11,171 nucleotides of DNA from Dehalococcoidales bacterium. Lineage in GTDB: Bacteria > Chloroflexota > Dehalococcoidia > Dehalococcoidales > DAOVUZ01. The notes under the pieces were generated by a model. That model saw only the letters and a program-made list of their open reading frames with translations, was not told where the DNA came from and did not search any database. The stretch is from NCBI GenBank assembly GCA_030632305.1, contig DAOVUZ010000011.1, positions 1-11,171 of the forward strand. Reading direction: 5' to 3'. Numbering within the stretch: position 1 is the stretch's first letter; each line of letters starts with the position of its first letter. Both the position numbers and the translations under genes were made by a program. Below are positions 1 through 5,415 of this stretch, piece after piece.

Positions 1-303
1 AAATTCAGCCGAGATAGTATCAAACAGGCTGCCACTATCCAGAATCTCCACCGTTTTCCCCCAGACCCGGCAACCCTTACATGTAGACGGGTCAAAGACC
101 ATTACTGATAGTTGCGGGTTCTCCCGCAGGTTAGCCATAGTCCGTGGTGAAGCAATGTCAGCGAAGATGACATGTTCATCATCCAGAACCCTAAATGAGC
201 CTTTAAGCGACACATTTGGCTTCCCATCCTTGCTAGCAGTGGCTACCAGTGCCGCACCAAACTCAGCTATTGCCTTCCTGGCTTCCTCACTTAGCTTAGC
301 CAT
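1..303 (-). CDS. Pyridoxamine 5'-phosphate oxidase-like FMN-binding split-barrel protein, C-terminus cut by window edge
   Basis: The minus-strand frame is open from an ATG at 303 to the window edge (101 codons, no stop). The start is supported by a GAGGAGG Shine-Dalgarno at 317-311, seven bases upstream. The protein begins MAKLSEEARKAIAEFGAA, followed by the pattern 'ALVATASKDGKPNVSLKGSFRVLDDEHVIFAD', then 'SPRTMANLRENPQLSVMVFD'. This is the classic N-terminal half of the PPOX/FMN-binding split beta-barrel (general stress 26-like) family: a strand with 'DGxPNVS', a strand ending in a phosphate-site Asp, and the 'T..NLRENPxxSVxV' helix-strand. A CxxC (TCKGC) near residue 76 is an unusual extra. 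Such proteins bind FMN, F420 or haem in the cytoplasm; the substrate cannot be read from sequence. It is transcribed divergently from the Trm112-like gene. The family is fairly sure, the function unknown. Confidence 0.8.
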   Translation of the reverse strand, partial: MAKLSEEARKAIAEFGAALVATASKDGKPNVSLKGSFRVLDDEHVIFADIASPRTMANLRENPQLSVMVFDPSTCKGCRVWGKTVEILDSGSLFDTISAEF

Positions 304-332
304 ATCAAAACCTCCTCATTATTATTAACCGG

Positions 333-361
333 ATTATAATAACAACCACTCAAAAAGACAA
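333..361 (-). promoter_or_regulatory. Promoter of the split-barrel flavoprotein gene
   Basis: On the minus strand, TTGTCT (361-356, 4/6 to TTGACA) is followed after a 17-base spacer by a perfect TATAAT (338-333). The predicted transcript start is near 326, giving a leader of about 23 bases that contains the GAGGAGG ribosome site. Seen directly as a sigma-70-type consensus match; activity is inferred. Confidence 0.6.
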
Positions 362-380
362 GAAAAGCTATAAGGCTTAG

Positions 381-389
381 TGGTATAAT
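381..389 (+). promoter_or_regulatory. Extended -10 promoter placed for a leaderless transcript
   Basis: TGGTATAAT is a perfect extended -10 element (TGnTATAAT). There is no recognisable -35 hexamer at the usual distance, as is common for extended -10 promoters. The start of transcription is expected about 7 bases after the box, at 395-397, which coincides with the ATG at 396. No Shine-Dalgarno sequence precedes that ATG. The two facts together suggest leaderless mRNA for the Trm112-like gene. Confidence 0.6.
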
Positions 390-395
390 AAAGCT

Positions 396-578
396 ATGAA
401 ACGAGAACTGATGGATATTCTTGCCTGCCCGGTGTGCAAGGGAGAGCTTGAGCTTAGTATGGACGAGGAGAATGAGACAGAGATAGTTACCGGCTCCCTA
501 TACTGCCCCAAGTGCGATGTGCACTACCCGATTGTGGATACTATCCCCAATCTGCTGCCGCCAGCTCAGCACGATTAG
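396..578 (+). CDS. Trm112/UPF0434-family small zinc-binding protein
   Basis: This 60-aa protein starts MKRELMDILACPVCKG and carries two zinc-knuckle pairs, C11-P-V-C14 and C37-P-K-C40, with the family ending 'YPIVDTIPNLLP' (residues 44-54). Length and motif order fit bacterial Trm112-like (UPF0434/YcaR) proteins. In eukaryotes and archaea Trm112 is the activating partner of several RNA and protein methyltransferases; in bacteria the partner is mostly unknown. No methyltransferase gene is adjacent here: the upstream neighbour is divergent and the downstream side is a terminator and repeats, so it is probably monocistronic. The start is fixed by the family N-terminus, and an extended -10 box lies only 6 bases upstream, implying a leaderless message. 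Family call confident, cellular role open. Confidence 0.88.
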   Translation: MKRELMDILACPVCKGELELSMDEENETEIVTGSLYCPKCDVHYPIVDTIPNLLPPAQHD

Positions 579-607
579 TCCAGACTGTTTATTAACCCTA
601 TCCCCTT

Positions 608-646
608 TAAGCACCCAGGGAAATCTTCGATTTTCCTGGGTGCTTA
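608..646 (+). terminator. Strong hairpin terminator after the Trm112-like gene
   Basis: Positions 608-625 pair with 629-646 in an 18-bp stem (one G-T pair, otherwise perfect) around a three-base TTC loop. It starts 30 bases after the stop codon. The following bases (647 onward) are pyrimidine-rich but not an unbroken T-run, so it could be an intrinsic terminator with a weak U-tract or a 3'-end stabilising hairpin. Confidence 0.65.
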
Positions 647-653
647 CCTTTAT

Positions 654-797
654 CCTCTTCCCCTTGATAAGGGGAAGAGGAAGATAGTTTCTTTAGAGGA
701 GCTACGCCCCTCTAAAACTCCCCGGTTACCACTTCAGAATAAAGAGAGGCTTTGCCTCTCTTATAATTGAATCCCCCTCTCCTTGATAACGGGGGGG
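654..797. repeat. Palindrome cluster (repeat region A), intergenic
   Basis: The rest of the gap between the Trm112-like gene and queD contains back-to-back inverted repeats. One is 654-663 with 671-680 (10 bp, loop TTGATAA). The second is 693-702 with 706-715 (9 of 10 pairs, loop TAC). The third is 742-750 with 754-762 (9 bp, loop TTT). The fourth is a looser C5/G5 pair around CTTGATAAC at 774-797. The second and third share a core of GAGRGG-C-N3-G-CCYCTC, and the same core recurs in region B at about 4051-4073. The stretch has no plausible gene of its own. It looks like a short dispersed intergenic palindromic element (REP/MITE-like, without a transposase here). Confidence 0.6.
742..762 (-). 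terminator. Possible terminator of the folK-queD transcript
   Basis: Read on the minus strand this is a perfect 9-bp hairpin with a three-base loop, followed by ATTCTG after the closing T's of the stem (weak T-rich tail). It lies 71 bases beyond the queD stop codon. It belongs to repeat region A, so termination may be a by-product of the repeat. Confidence 0.35.
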
Positions 798-833
798 GGA
801 AAAAACAAAGGGGCAAGGTCCACAAATAATCTA

Positions 834-1205
834 TTAGTCCGGGCTATAAGCTACGCCGCTCTGAGGGGATTCCCATACCTCCACACAGGAGAGGGAAACA
901 GGGACTCCAGCCAGCCTGGTCTGGAGTTCATTATAGATAGTAGAAGCAATATTCTCAGAAGAAGGGTTTATTTTATCAAATGGCGGCACATCATTGAGAC
1001 AGGTATGGTCAAATCTGGATAGAATATCCCCCAAGTACCGCTTTAACTCCACAAAATCGCAGGCTATGCCTATATCATTAAGCCGGGAAGCTTTTACCTT
1101 TACCACTGCCCGGAAACGATGCCCGTGCAACGCCTCACACTTGCCTTGATAACCCCGCAAGAAATGGGCGGCGTCAAAATGTTGCTCTACAGATATTCGA
1201 TACAT
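834..1205 (-). CDS. queD: 6-carboxytetrahydropterin/6-pyruvoyl-tetrahydropterin synthase family, CExxHGH (PTPS-I/III-like) subtype
   Basis: This 123-aa COG0720 protein has the zinc ligands H14 (FDAAH), H27 and H29 (HGH), catalytic C23, the D66-H67 pair (FDHTCLND) and the substrate-binding Glu region near residue 109-112 (VEVWES). Length is normal for QueD. The motif around the active site is C23-E24-A-L-H-G-H. From the family literature, C-x3-HGH marks QueD, E-x2-HGH marks PTPS-III (which replaces FolB in folate synthesis), and CE-x2-HGH marks a combined I/III type. It follows folK with an 8-base gap in one operon, which favours a pterin/folate role, with queuosine synthesis also possible. 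Start choice: the frame extends to a TTG at 1217, but ATG 1205 has GAGG (1215-1212) 6 bases upstream and gives the family N-terminus MYRISVE; ATG 1208 is also possible. Confidence 0.85.
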   Translation of the reverse strand: MYRISVEQHFDAAHFLRGYQGKCEALHGHRFRAVVKVKASRLNDIGIACDFVELKRYLGDILSRFDHTCLNDVPPFDKINPSSENIASTIYNELQTRLAGVPVSLSCVEVWESPQSGVAYSPD

Positions 1206-1213
1206 CATCCACC

Positions 1214-1711
1214 TCAATCATTTTCCCATTTAAAAACACCCTGTACCGCAGTTATACCTTTTAGCAACTGCTTAATAGTCTTACCATTCACCGGATGCAC
1301 CAGGTCAGGGGCAATCTCGTCTAGAGGAATAAGAACAAAAGCTCTGTCTGTCAGCTTGGGGTGAGGGATAATTAGCTCCGGGGTTTCAATAACCTGGTCA
1401 CCATAAAAGAGGATATCTATATCAATAGGGCGAGGAGTATTAGGTCTACCAAATACCCTGCCCAGCTTCCTCTCAATGCCCTTAGCCAGAGTAAGTAACT
1501 CACTCGGGGCAAGCCTGGTATAAACCTGACACACCAAGTTAAGAAAACGAGGCTGGTTAACATTACCTATCGGCTCAGTATCGTATACCGATGAAACCTT
1601 TTCTATCCGCAATCTTGGCGACAGAAAACCCAGTGCCCTGTCCAGATTGTCCTCGCGGTCTCCCATATTTGAGCCAAGACCAAGATATACCGTTACTGGT
1701 TCAATACCCAA
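1214..1711 (-). CDS. folK: 2-amino-4-hydroxy-6-hydroxymethyldihydropteridine pyrophosphokinase
   Basis: FolK transfers pyrophosphate from ATP to 6-hydroxymethyl-dihydropterin, the step before dihydropteroate synthase in folate synthesis (cytoplasm). The 165-aa protein has the N-terminal YLGLGSNMGDREDNL (9-23), 'VSSVYDTEPIG' (39-49), the metal-binding R94-P-I-D97-I-D99 and H117-P118, all in the family order; the length is typical. The start is TTG at 1711, because there is no ATG before the conserved LGLGSN strand and GAGAGGAAGG lies 5 bases upstream of the TTG. It is the first gene of a minus-strand pair with the CExxHGH pterin synthase. A good sigma-70-type promoter lies about 70 bases upstream. 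No folP or folB is in the window. Confidence 0.93.
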   Translation of the reverse strand: MGIEPVTVYLGLGSNMGDREDNLDRALGFLSPRLRIEKVSSVYDTEPIGNVNQPRFLNLVCQVYTRLAPSELLTLAKGIERKLGRVFGRPNTPRPIDIDILFYGDQVIETPELIIPHPKLTDRAFVLIPLDEIAPDLVHPVNGKTIKQLLKGITAVQGVFKWEND

Positions 1712-1778
1712 TTGACCTTCCTCTCCAGTTTACACTACCATTGTAAAAATTCAGGCTACTTGTTAAAATCTCACCCAT

Positions 1779-1806
1779 ATTGTATCACCCTTTCAGCAGT
1801 TATCAA
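1779..1806 (-). promoter_or_regulatory. Promoter of folK-queD
   Basis: On the minus strand, TTGATA (1806-1801, 5/6) and TACAAT (1784-1779, 5/6) are separated by 16 bases. Transcription would start near 1772, leaving a 5' leader of about 60 bases before the TTG start of folK. Confidence 0.6.
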
Positions 1807-1844
1807 GTCTTACAGCAGGAAACCTGGCATATTATGAAATATAC

Positions 1845-1874
1845 TTGCCTAGGTGACAGGCAATATGATATATT
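1845..1874 (+). promoter_or_regulatory. Candidate promoter with an overlapping dyad (operator-like) upstream of the decarboxylase genes
   Basis: TTGCCT (1845-1850, 4/6 to -35) and TATATT (1869-1874, 5/6 to -10) are 18 bases apart. The -35 box is itself the left arm of a perfect dyad, TTGCCT-AGGTGAC-AGGCAA (1845-1863). A dyad covering the -35 and spacer is a common place for a regulator to bind. The transcript would begin near 1881, with a leader of about 40 bases before the 66-aa gene. Both promoter and operator are inferred from pattern alone. Confidence 0.4.
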
Positions 1875-1920
1875 TACCTATGTCGATATTCCAATTTTAA
1901 CCAGGAGATATACAGCTTAA

Positions 1921-2121
1921 ATGGCGACACAAAATAAACTGAGTGGAATAAGCAAGCTAGAAAAACAGGTAAAGACTGGCGGTGACGGAAGTGAAGCGGC
2001 GAACGAAGAGGATATGGTGAATAATGGGGAACTTGTGGTCGCCATTATGGGTGCTATCACTGCCTATATTCAGACAGAACAGCAAACCTCCTCAAATGCT
2101 GACTACAAAGGAACAGGTTAA
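1921..2121 (+). CDS. Small OadG/MmdE-like subunit of a biotin-dependent decarboxylase/carboxylase
   Basis: This 66-aa protein has a charged, linker-like first half and an Ala/Ile-rich segment ELVVAIMGAITAYI (37-50). The segment resembles the C-terminal helix found in gamma/delta/epsilon subunits of sodium-pumping decarboxylases (OadG, MmdD, MmdE; typically 'VAxITAAIAAYL'). It has no N-terminal membrane helix, unlike OadG, so it is probably a soluble assembly helper for the adjacent alpha subunit. Its stop lies 6 bases before the start of the 621-aa carboxyltransferase gene, which strongly suggests translational coupling. AGGAG at 1903-1907 is 13 bases from the ATG, rather long, so an internal start is conceivable (ATG 2014). 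The assignment rests on the short helix motif and context. Confidence 0.6.
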   Translation: MATQNKLSGISKLEKQVKTGGDGSEAANEEDMVNNGELVVAIMGAITAYIQTEQQTSSNADYKGTG

Positions 2122-2127
2122 GTAGAG

Positions 2128-3993
2128 ATGACAGAGAATCCCCTAAAAATCACAGATGTTACTTTCCGCGATGGACATCAATCTTCGTTGGCGACACGAA
2201 TGCGAACCGAAGATATGGAAGGCATTGCCGAGGAGATGAACAAAGCGGGGTTCCACTCTATGGAGGTGTGGGGTGGAGCTACCTTTGATGTTCCTCACCG
2301 CTTCATGAATGAGGACCCGTGGGAAAGACCACGCATCCTGAAAAAGCTGATGCCCGATACTCCTCTCCAAATGCTGCTTAGAGGACAGAACCTGGTAGGT
2401 TATCGTAACTACGCTGATGATGTGGTTACTGCTTTTGTGTATCATGCCGCCGAAGTGGGTATTGACATCTTCAGGGTATTTGATGCCGTTAACGATGAGC
2501 GTAACTTTGAGACTTGCTTGAAGGCAATTAAGGAATGCGGTAAGCACGCTCAGCTTTCACTATGTTACTCACTCACCGAGCCAAAGATGGGTGGCCCAGT
2601 TTATAATATTGATTATTACGTCAACAAGGCTCTCATCCTTCAAGATATGGGAGCAGACAGCCTGTGTATCAAGGATATGGCTGGACTTATTGCCCCTGAT
2701 GATGCCTATGAGTTGATTAAAGCGCTCAAGCAGGTATTAAAGATACCGGTGCAGCTACATACCCACTACACTAGCGGTATGGCATCTATGAGTTGTCTGA
2801 GGGCTATTGAGGCTGGGGTAGATGTTATTGATACTGCGCTGGCGCCCTTCGCCTTACGCTCGGCACAACCAGCCATTGAGCCGATTGTAGTCGCCCTTCG
2901 GGGAACCCCCAGAGACACAGGACTTGATTTAGCCCACCTGTTCAAACTAGGACAGTATATTGAATCTATAGCCCCCAAGTATCGGGACTTCTTGGATAAT
3001 ACCAGGATGGCAGTCATTGATACCAGCGTATTGATGCACCAGATTCCCGGAGGCATGACTACCAACCTAGTTGCCCAGCTACGAGAGGCTGATGCCCTGG
3101 ATAGAATTGATGAGGTATATAACGAGCTACCACGAGTTAGAAAAGAGCTAGGCTACCCACCTCTGGTTACCCCCACCAGCCAGATTGTAGGCATTCAAGC
3201 TGTTCAGAATGTTCTCTTTGGTAGATATAAAATGATATCGACGCAAGTAAAGGACTATGTTTACGGACTATACGGTAAACCACCAGCCCCCGTTGACCCC
3301 AAGGTTCAGAAAATAGTGCTTAATGGCTATGAACGGGGAGAGACCCCCATCACCTGCCGAGCTGCTGATGTCATCGAGCCAGAGTTAGACAAAGCCAAAG
3401 AGGCTACCAAGGATATTGCTCAAGATATTGGTGATGTGCTCATCTATGCTCTCTATCCCACTACCGGGATGCGCTTCCTGAGGTGGAAGTATGGTTTGGA
3501 GACCCCACCCCCCGAAGTAAAAGCAAAGACTATGGAGGATATAAGACGCGAAAATGAGCTCATCGCCAAGGCAAAAGCGGGCAAGCTGGCAGAGGCAGAA
3601 ACACCATCAACAAAATCCGGCGTCAGAACATTTAATGTCTATCTGGGCGAGGAGGTTTATAGTATCAGCGTGGAGGCAGTTAATGCTCCACCGCAAACTT
3701 CACCAGTAGCTACCCCCCCACCAACTAAACCCGTTGAAAAGAAAGCAGCACCACCTCCAGCAGAGGTAACCAAAGCCGAAGGGACGACTATCGTCGCCCC
3801 TATGCCAGGTATGATTATAAGCTACGAGGTAAAGGTAGGCGACGAGGTCAAGGCTGATGATGTAGTAGTTATCCTGGAAGCAATGAAAATGGCTAACTCC
3901 ATATCTACTCCAATCAGTGGACAGGTCAAAGCCATAAATTTCAAGAGCGGCGACAGCGTGGGTAAAGATGATGTCCTGGCGGTAATCGGTTAG
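2128..3993 (+). CDS. oadA: Pyruvate carboxylase subunit B / oxaloacetate decarboxylase alpha chain (carboxyltransferase plus biotin carrier)
   Basis: The protein moves a carboxyl group between biotin and pyruvate/oxaloacetate. It has 621 residues. The carboxyltransferase TIM barrel comes first, with metal-site D15 (TFRDGHQS), carbamate lysine K182 (CIKDMAG) and H211/H213 (HTHYTSG). Then comes the conserved PYC/OADA domain (about 300-490), a Pro/Ala/Lys-rich flexible linker (520-550), and a C-terminal biotinyl domain with K587 in EAMKM. This order matches OadA and the split-type PycB; the two cannot be told apart by sequence alone. A separate biotin carboxylase (AccC/PycA) would make it anaplerotic, while a membrane beta subunit (OadB) would make it a sodium-pumping decarboxylase; neither is in the window. 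The downstream aconitase-IDH block favours oxaloacetate supply. Only a weak ribosome site (2122-2127) precedes the ATG, fitting coupling to the 66-aa gene. Confidence 0.9.
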   Translation: MTENPLKITDVTFRDGHQSSLATRMRTEDMEGIAEEMNKAGFHSMEVWGGATFDVPHRFMNEDPWERPRILKKLMPDTPLQMLLRGQNLVGYRNYADDVVTAFVYHAAEVGIDIFRVFDAVNDERNFETCLKAIKECGKHAQLSLCYSLTEPKMGGPVYNIDYYVNKALILQDMGADSLCIKDMAGLIAPDDAYELIKALKQVLKIPVQLHTHYTSGMASMSCLRAIEAGVDVIDTALAPFALRSAQPAIEPIVVALRGTPRDTGLDLAHLFKLGQYIESIAPKYRDFLDNTRMAVIDTSVLMHQIPGGMTTNLVAQLREADALDRIDEVYNELPRVRKELGYPPLVTPTSQIVGIQAVQNVLFGRYKMISTQVKDYVYGLYGKPPAPVDPKVQKIVLNGYERGETPITCRAADVIEPELDKAKEATKDIAQDIGDVLIYALYPTTGMRFLRWKYGLETPPPEVKAKTMEDIRRENELIAKAKAGKLAEAETPSTKSGVRTFNVYLGEEVYSISVEAVNAPPQTSPVATPPPTKPVEKKAAPPPAEVTKAEGTTIVAPMPGMIISYEVKVGDEVKADDVVVILEAMKMANSISTPISGQVKAINFKSGDSVGKDDVLAVIG

Positions 3994-4012
3994 CTATTTT
4001 CAACCTATCCCC

Positions 4013-4104
4013 CTGACCCCCTTCCCTTGTTAAGAGAAGGAATATAGGTAAGAGAGGGGCTTCGCCCCCTCTATAAACTCTCTCCACCCCTTCAAGGAGA
4101 GGGG
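4013..4104. repeat. Palindrome cluster (repeat region B), intergenic
   Basis: The 168-base gap between the carboxyltransferase gene and the aconitase-like gene contains three features. The first is a C-rich tract followed by CTTGTTAAG and a G/A-rich return (about 4020-4040). The second is a hairpin at 4053-4072 (AGAGGGGC / GCCCC-CTCT with one bulged C, loop TTC). The third is a CTCTCC/GGAGAG pair at 4080-4085 and 4096-4101. The hairpin core and the preceding C-rich/CTTGATAAG-like palindrome occur in the same order as in region A (654-762), so the two regions are copies of one repeat family. No gene is supported here; the antisense frame across it is low-complexity. Confidence 0.6.
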
Positions 4105-4119
4105 AATAAAGGGTATAAG
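4091..4119 (+). promoter_or_regulatory. Weak candidate promoter of the aconitase-IDH operon, inside the repeat
   Basis: TATAAG (4114-4119, 5/6) is preceded by TTCAAG (4091-4096, 3/6) at 17 bases. It lies at the right edge of repeat region B, 42 bases before the chosen GTG start. It is the best candidate in this gap but weak; read-through from the carboxyltransferase gene is equally possible. Confidence 0.25.
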
Positions 4120-4161
4120 GTTCCAAATAAGCTCAAGCAATCAAGCGTGGTAAGGTGTGCG

Positions 4162-5415
4162 GTGGGTAAGACATTAGCTGAGAAGATACTGAGCCAGAAG
4201 TCGGGAAGTGATGCCCGGGCAGGAGATATTGTTATTGCCAGTGTAGACCTGGTTTTCGCCCAGGATACTACCGGACCACTAACAGTAAGACAATTTCAGA
4301 CCAGCAGATTTGAGCGCCTGGCTAACCCACAAAAAACTGTCCTGTTTCTTGACCACGCTGCCCCCAGTCCAAATCAAGGGCTATCCACAGACCATATGCT
4401 CCTGCGCCATTTTGCCCAGCAAACTGGCTGCCTTATCTCCGATATTGGCAATGGCGTTTGCCACCAAATAGTAGCCGAATCTCTGGCGAAGCCGGGCGAT
4501 GTAATTATCGGCGCCGATTCACACACAGTAACTGCCGGCGGGCTGGGTGCTTTTGCCACCGGAATGGGCTCCACTGACATAGCTATTGCTTTCGGTCTGG
4601 GCAAGAGCTGGTTCCGAGTCCCAGAGAGTATTAAGGTAGTGGTCTCAGGTAACTTCCCTGACGGCGTCTATGCTAAAGACCTCATTCTTTACCTTATCGG
4701 GCAGATTGGAGCCGATGGCGCTACCTATAAAGCACTGGAATTCAGCGGTGACAGTGTGAATACAATGTCTATGTCACAGCGCCTTACTATAGCTAATATG
4801 ACAGTAGAGGCTGGGGCTAAGGCAGGACTTTTCGCCGCTGATAAAACCACCCAGGACTACCTAGCCTCACAGGGGCGAGATAACCACTACCAGCCTGTTT
4901 TCCCTGATGTCGATGCCAGCTACGAACAAACCATTAATATCAAGGTGCCTAATCTTGAGCCTATGGTTTCCAAGCCCCACACCGTGGATAATACTGCTCC
5001 AGTCAGGGAGCTTAAGGGAACCAAAATCCAGCAGGTGTTTATTGGCACCTGCACCAATGGACGCCGGGAAGACCTGGCGGTAGCGGCTAGCATCTTGCAG
5101 GGGAAGAAATGCCACCCTGAAACCAGACTTATAATTGCTCCGGCATCACGGCAGGTTCTGCTAGCCGCAATTAAGGCTGGCTATATTCAAAGCCTAATTG
5201 AAGCCGGAGGTGTCATCCTGCCGCCAGGCTGTGGGGCTTGCCTAGGTCTGCATCAGGGAGTCCTCGGTGACGGGGAATCGTGCCTGTCCACGGCTAACCG
5301 AAATTTCAAGGGGCGAATGGGCAATCCTGAAGCCTTTATCTATCTGGGTAGCCCAGCGACGGCAGCAGCAACAGCTATCTCCGGTGAAATTACCGACCCC
5401 CGGGAGGTAATGTAA
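4162..5415 (+). CDS. Aconitase/3-isopropylmalate dehydratase family, large subunit (probable aconitase role)
   Basis: This 417-aa protein is a two-subunit hydro-lyase large chain of the LeuC/homoaconitase type. The [4Fe-4S] ligands are C297 (GTCTNGR), C357 and C360 (PGCGAC), and it has the conserved DHAAPSPN, IGADSHT and NRNFKGRMG segments. The 4Fe-4S cluster binds and dehydrates a hydroxy-tricarboxylate. The place directly before isocitrate dehydrogenase suggests citrate/isocitrate as substrate rather than isopropylmalate, and no leuA or leuB is nearby. Start choice: the frame runs up to a GTG at 4147, but GTG 4162 has AAGG (4152-4155) 6 bases upstream and gives the family N-terminus MGKTLAEKIL. 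The stop abuts the small-subunit ATG with no gap. Confidence 0.9.
   Translation: MGKTLAEKILSQKSGSDARAGDIVIASVDLVFAQDTTGPLTVRQFQTSRFERLANPQKTVLFLDHAAPSPNQGLSTDHMLLRHFAQQTGCLISDIGNGVCHQIVAESLAKPGDVIIGADSHTVTAGGLGAFATGMGSTDIAIAFGLGKSWFRVPESIKVVVSGNFPDGVYAKDLILYLIGQIGADGATYKALEFSGDSVNTMSMSQRLTIANMTVEAGAKAGLFAADKTTQDYLASQGRDNHYQPVFPDVDASYEQTINIKVPNLEPMVSKPHTVDNTAPVRELKGTKIQQVFIGTCTNGRREDLAVAASILQGKKCHPETRLIIAPASRQVLLAAIKAGYIQSLIEAGGVILPPGCGACLGLHQGVLGDGESCLSTANRNFKGRMGNPEAFIYLGSPATAAATAISGEITDPREVM

Noticed and set aside
654..800. CRISPR array
   Set aside because: The palindromes differ in length and sequence and there are no regular unique spacers.
783..1022. Plus-strand 79-codon frame
   Set aside because: It starts in the C/G-rich repeat, runs antisense through queD and shows no family pattern or ribosome site.
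1206..1217. TTG 1217 start for queD
   Set aside because: It overlaps the folK stop and its extra residues contain the GAGG ribosome site for ATG 1205, which yields the usual family start.
3941..4126. Minus-strand 61-codon frame over repeat region B
   Set aside because: It is composed of palindrome sequence and the end of the carboxyltransferase gene; its composition is low-complexity and nothing in it is recognisable.
4147..4161. Upstream GTG start for the aconitase large subunit
   Set aside because: The five added residues contain the ribosome site of the better GTG at 4162, which gives the family N-terminus.
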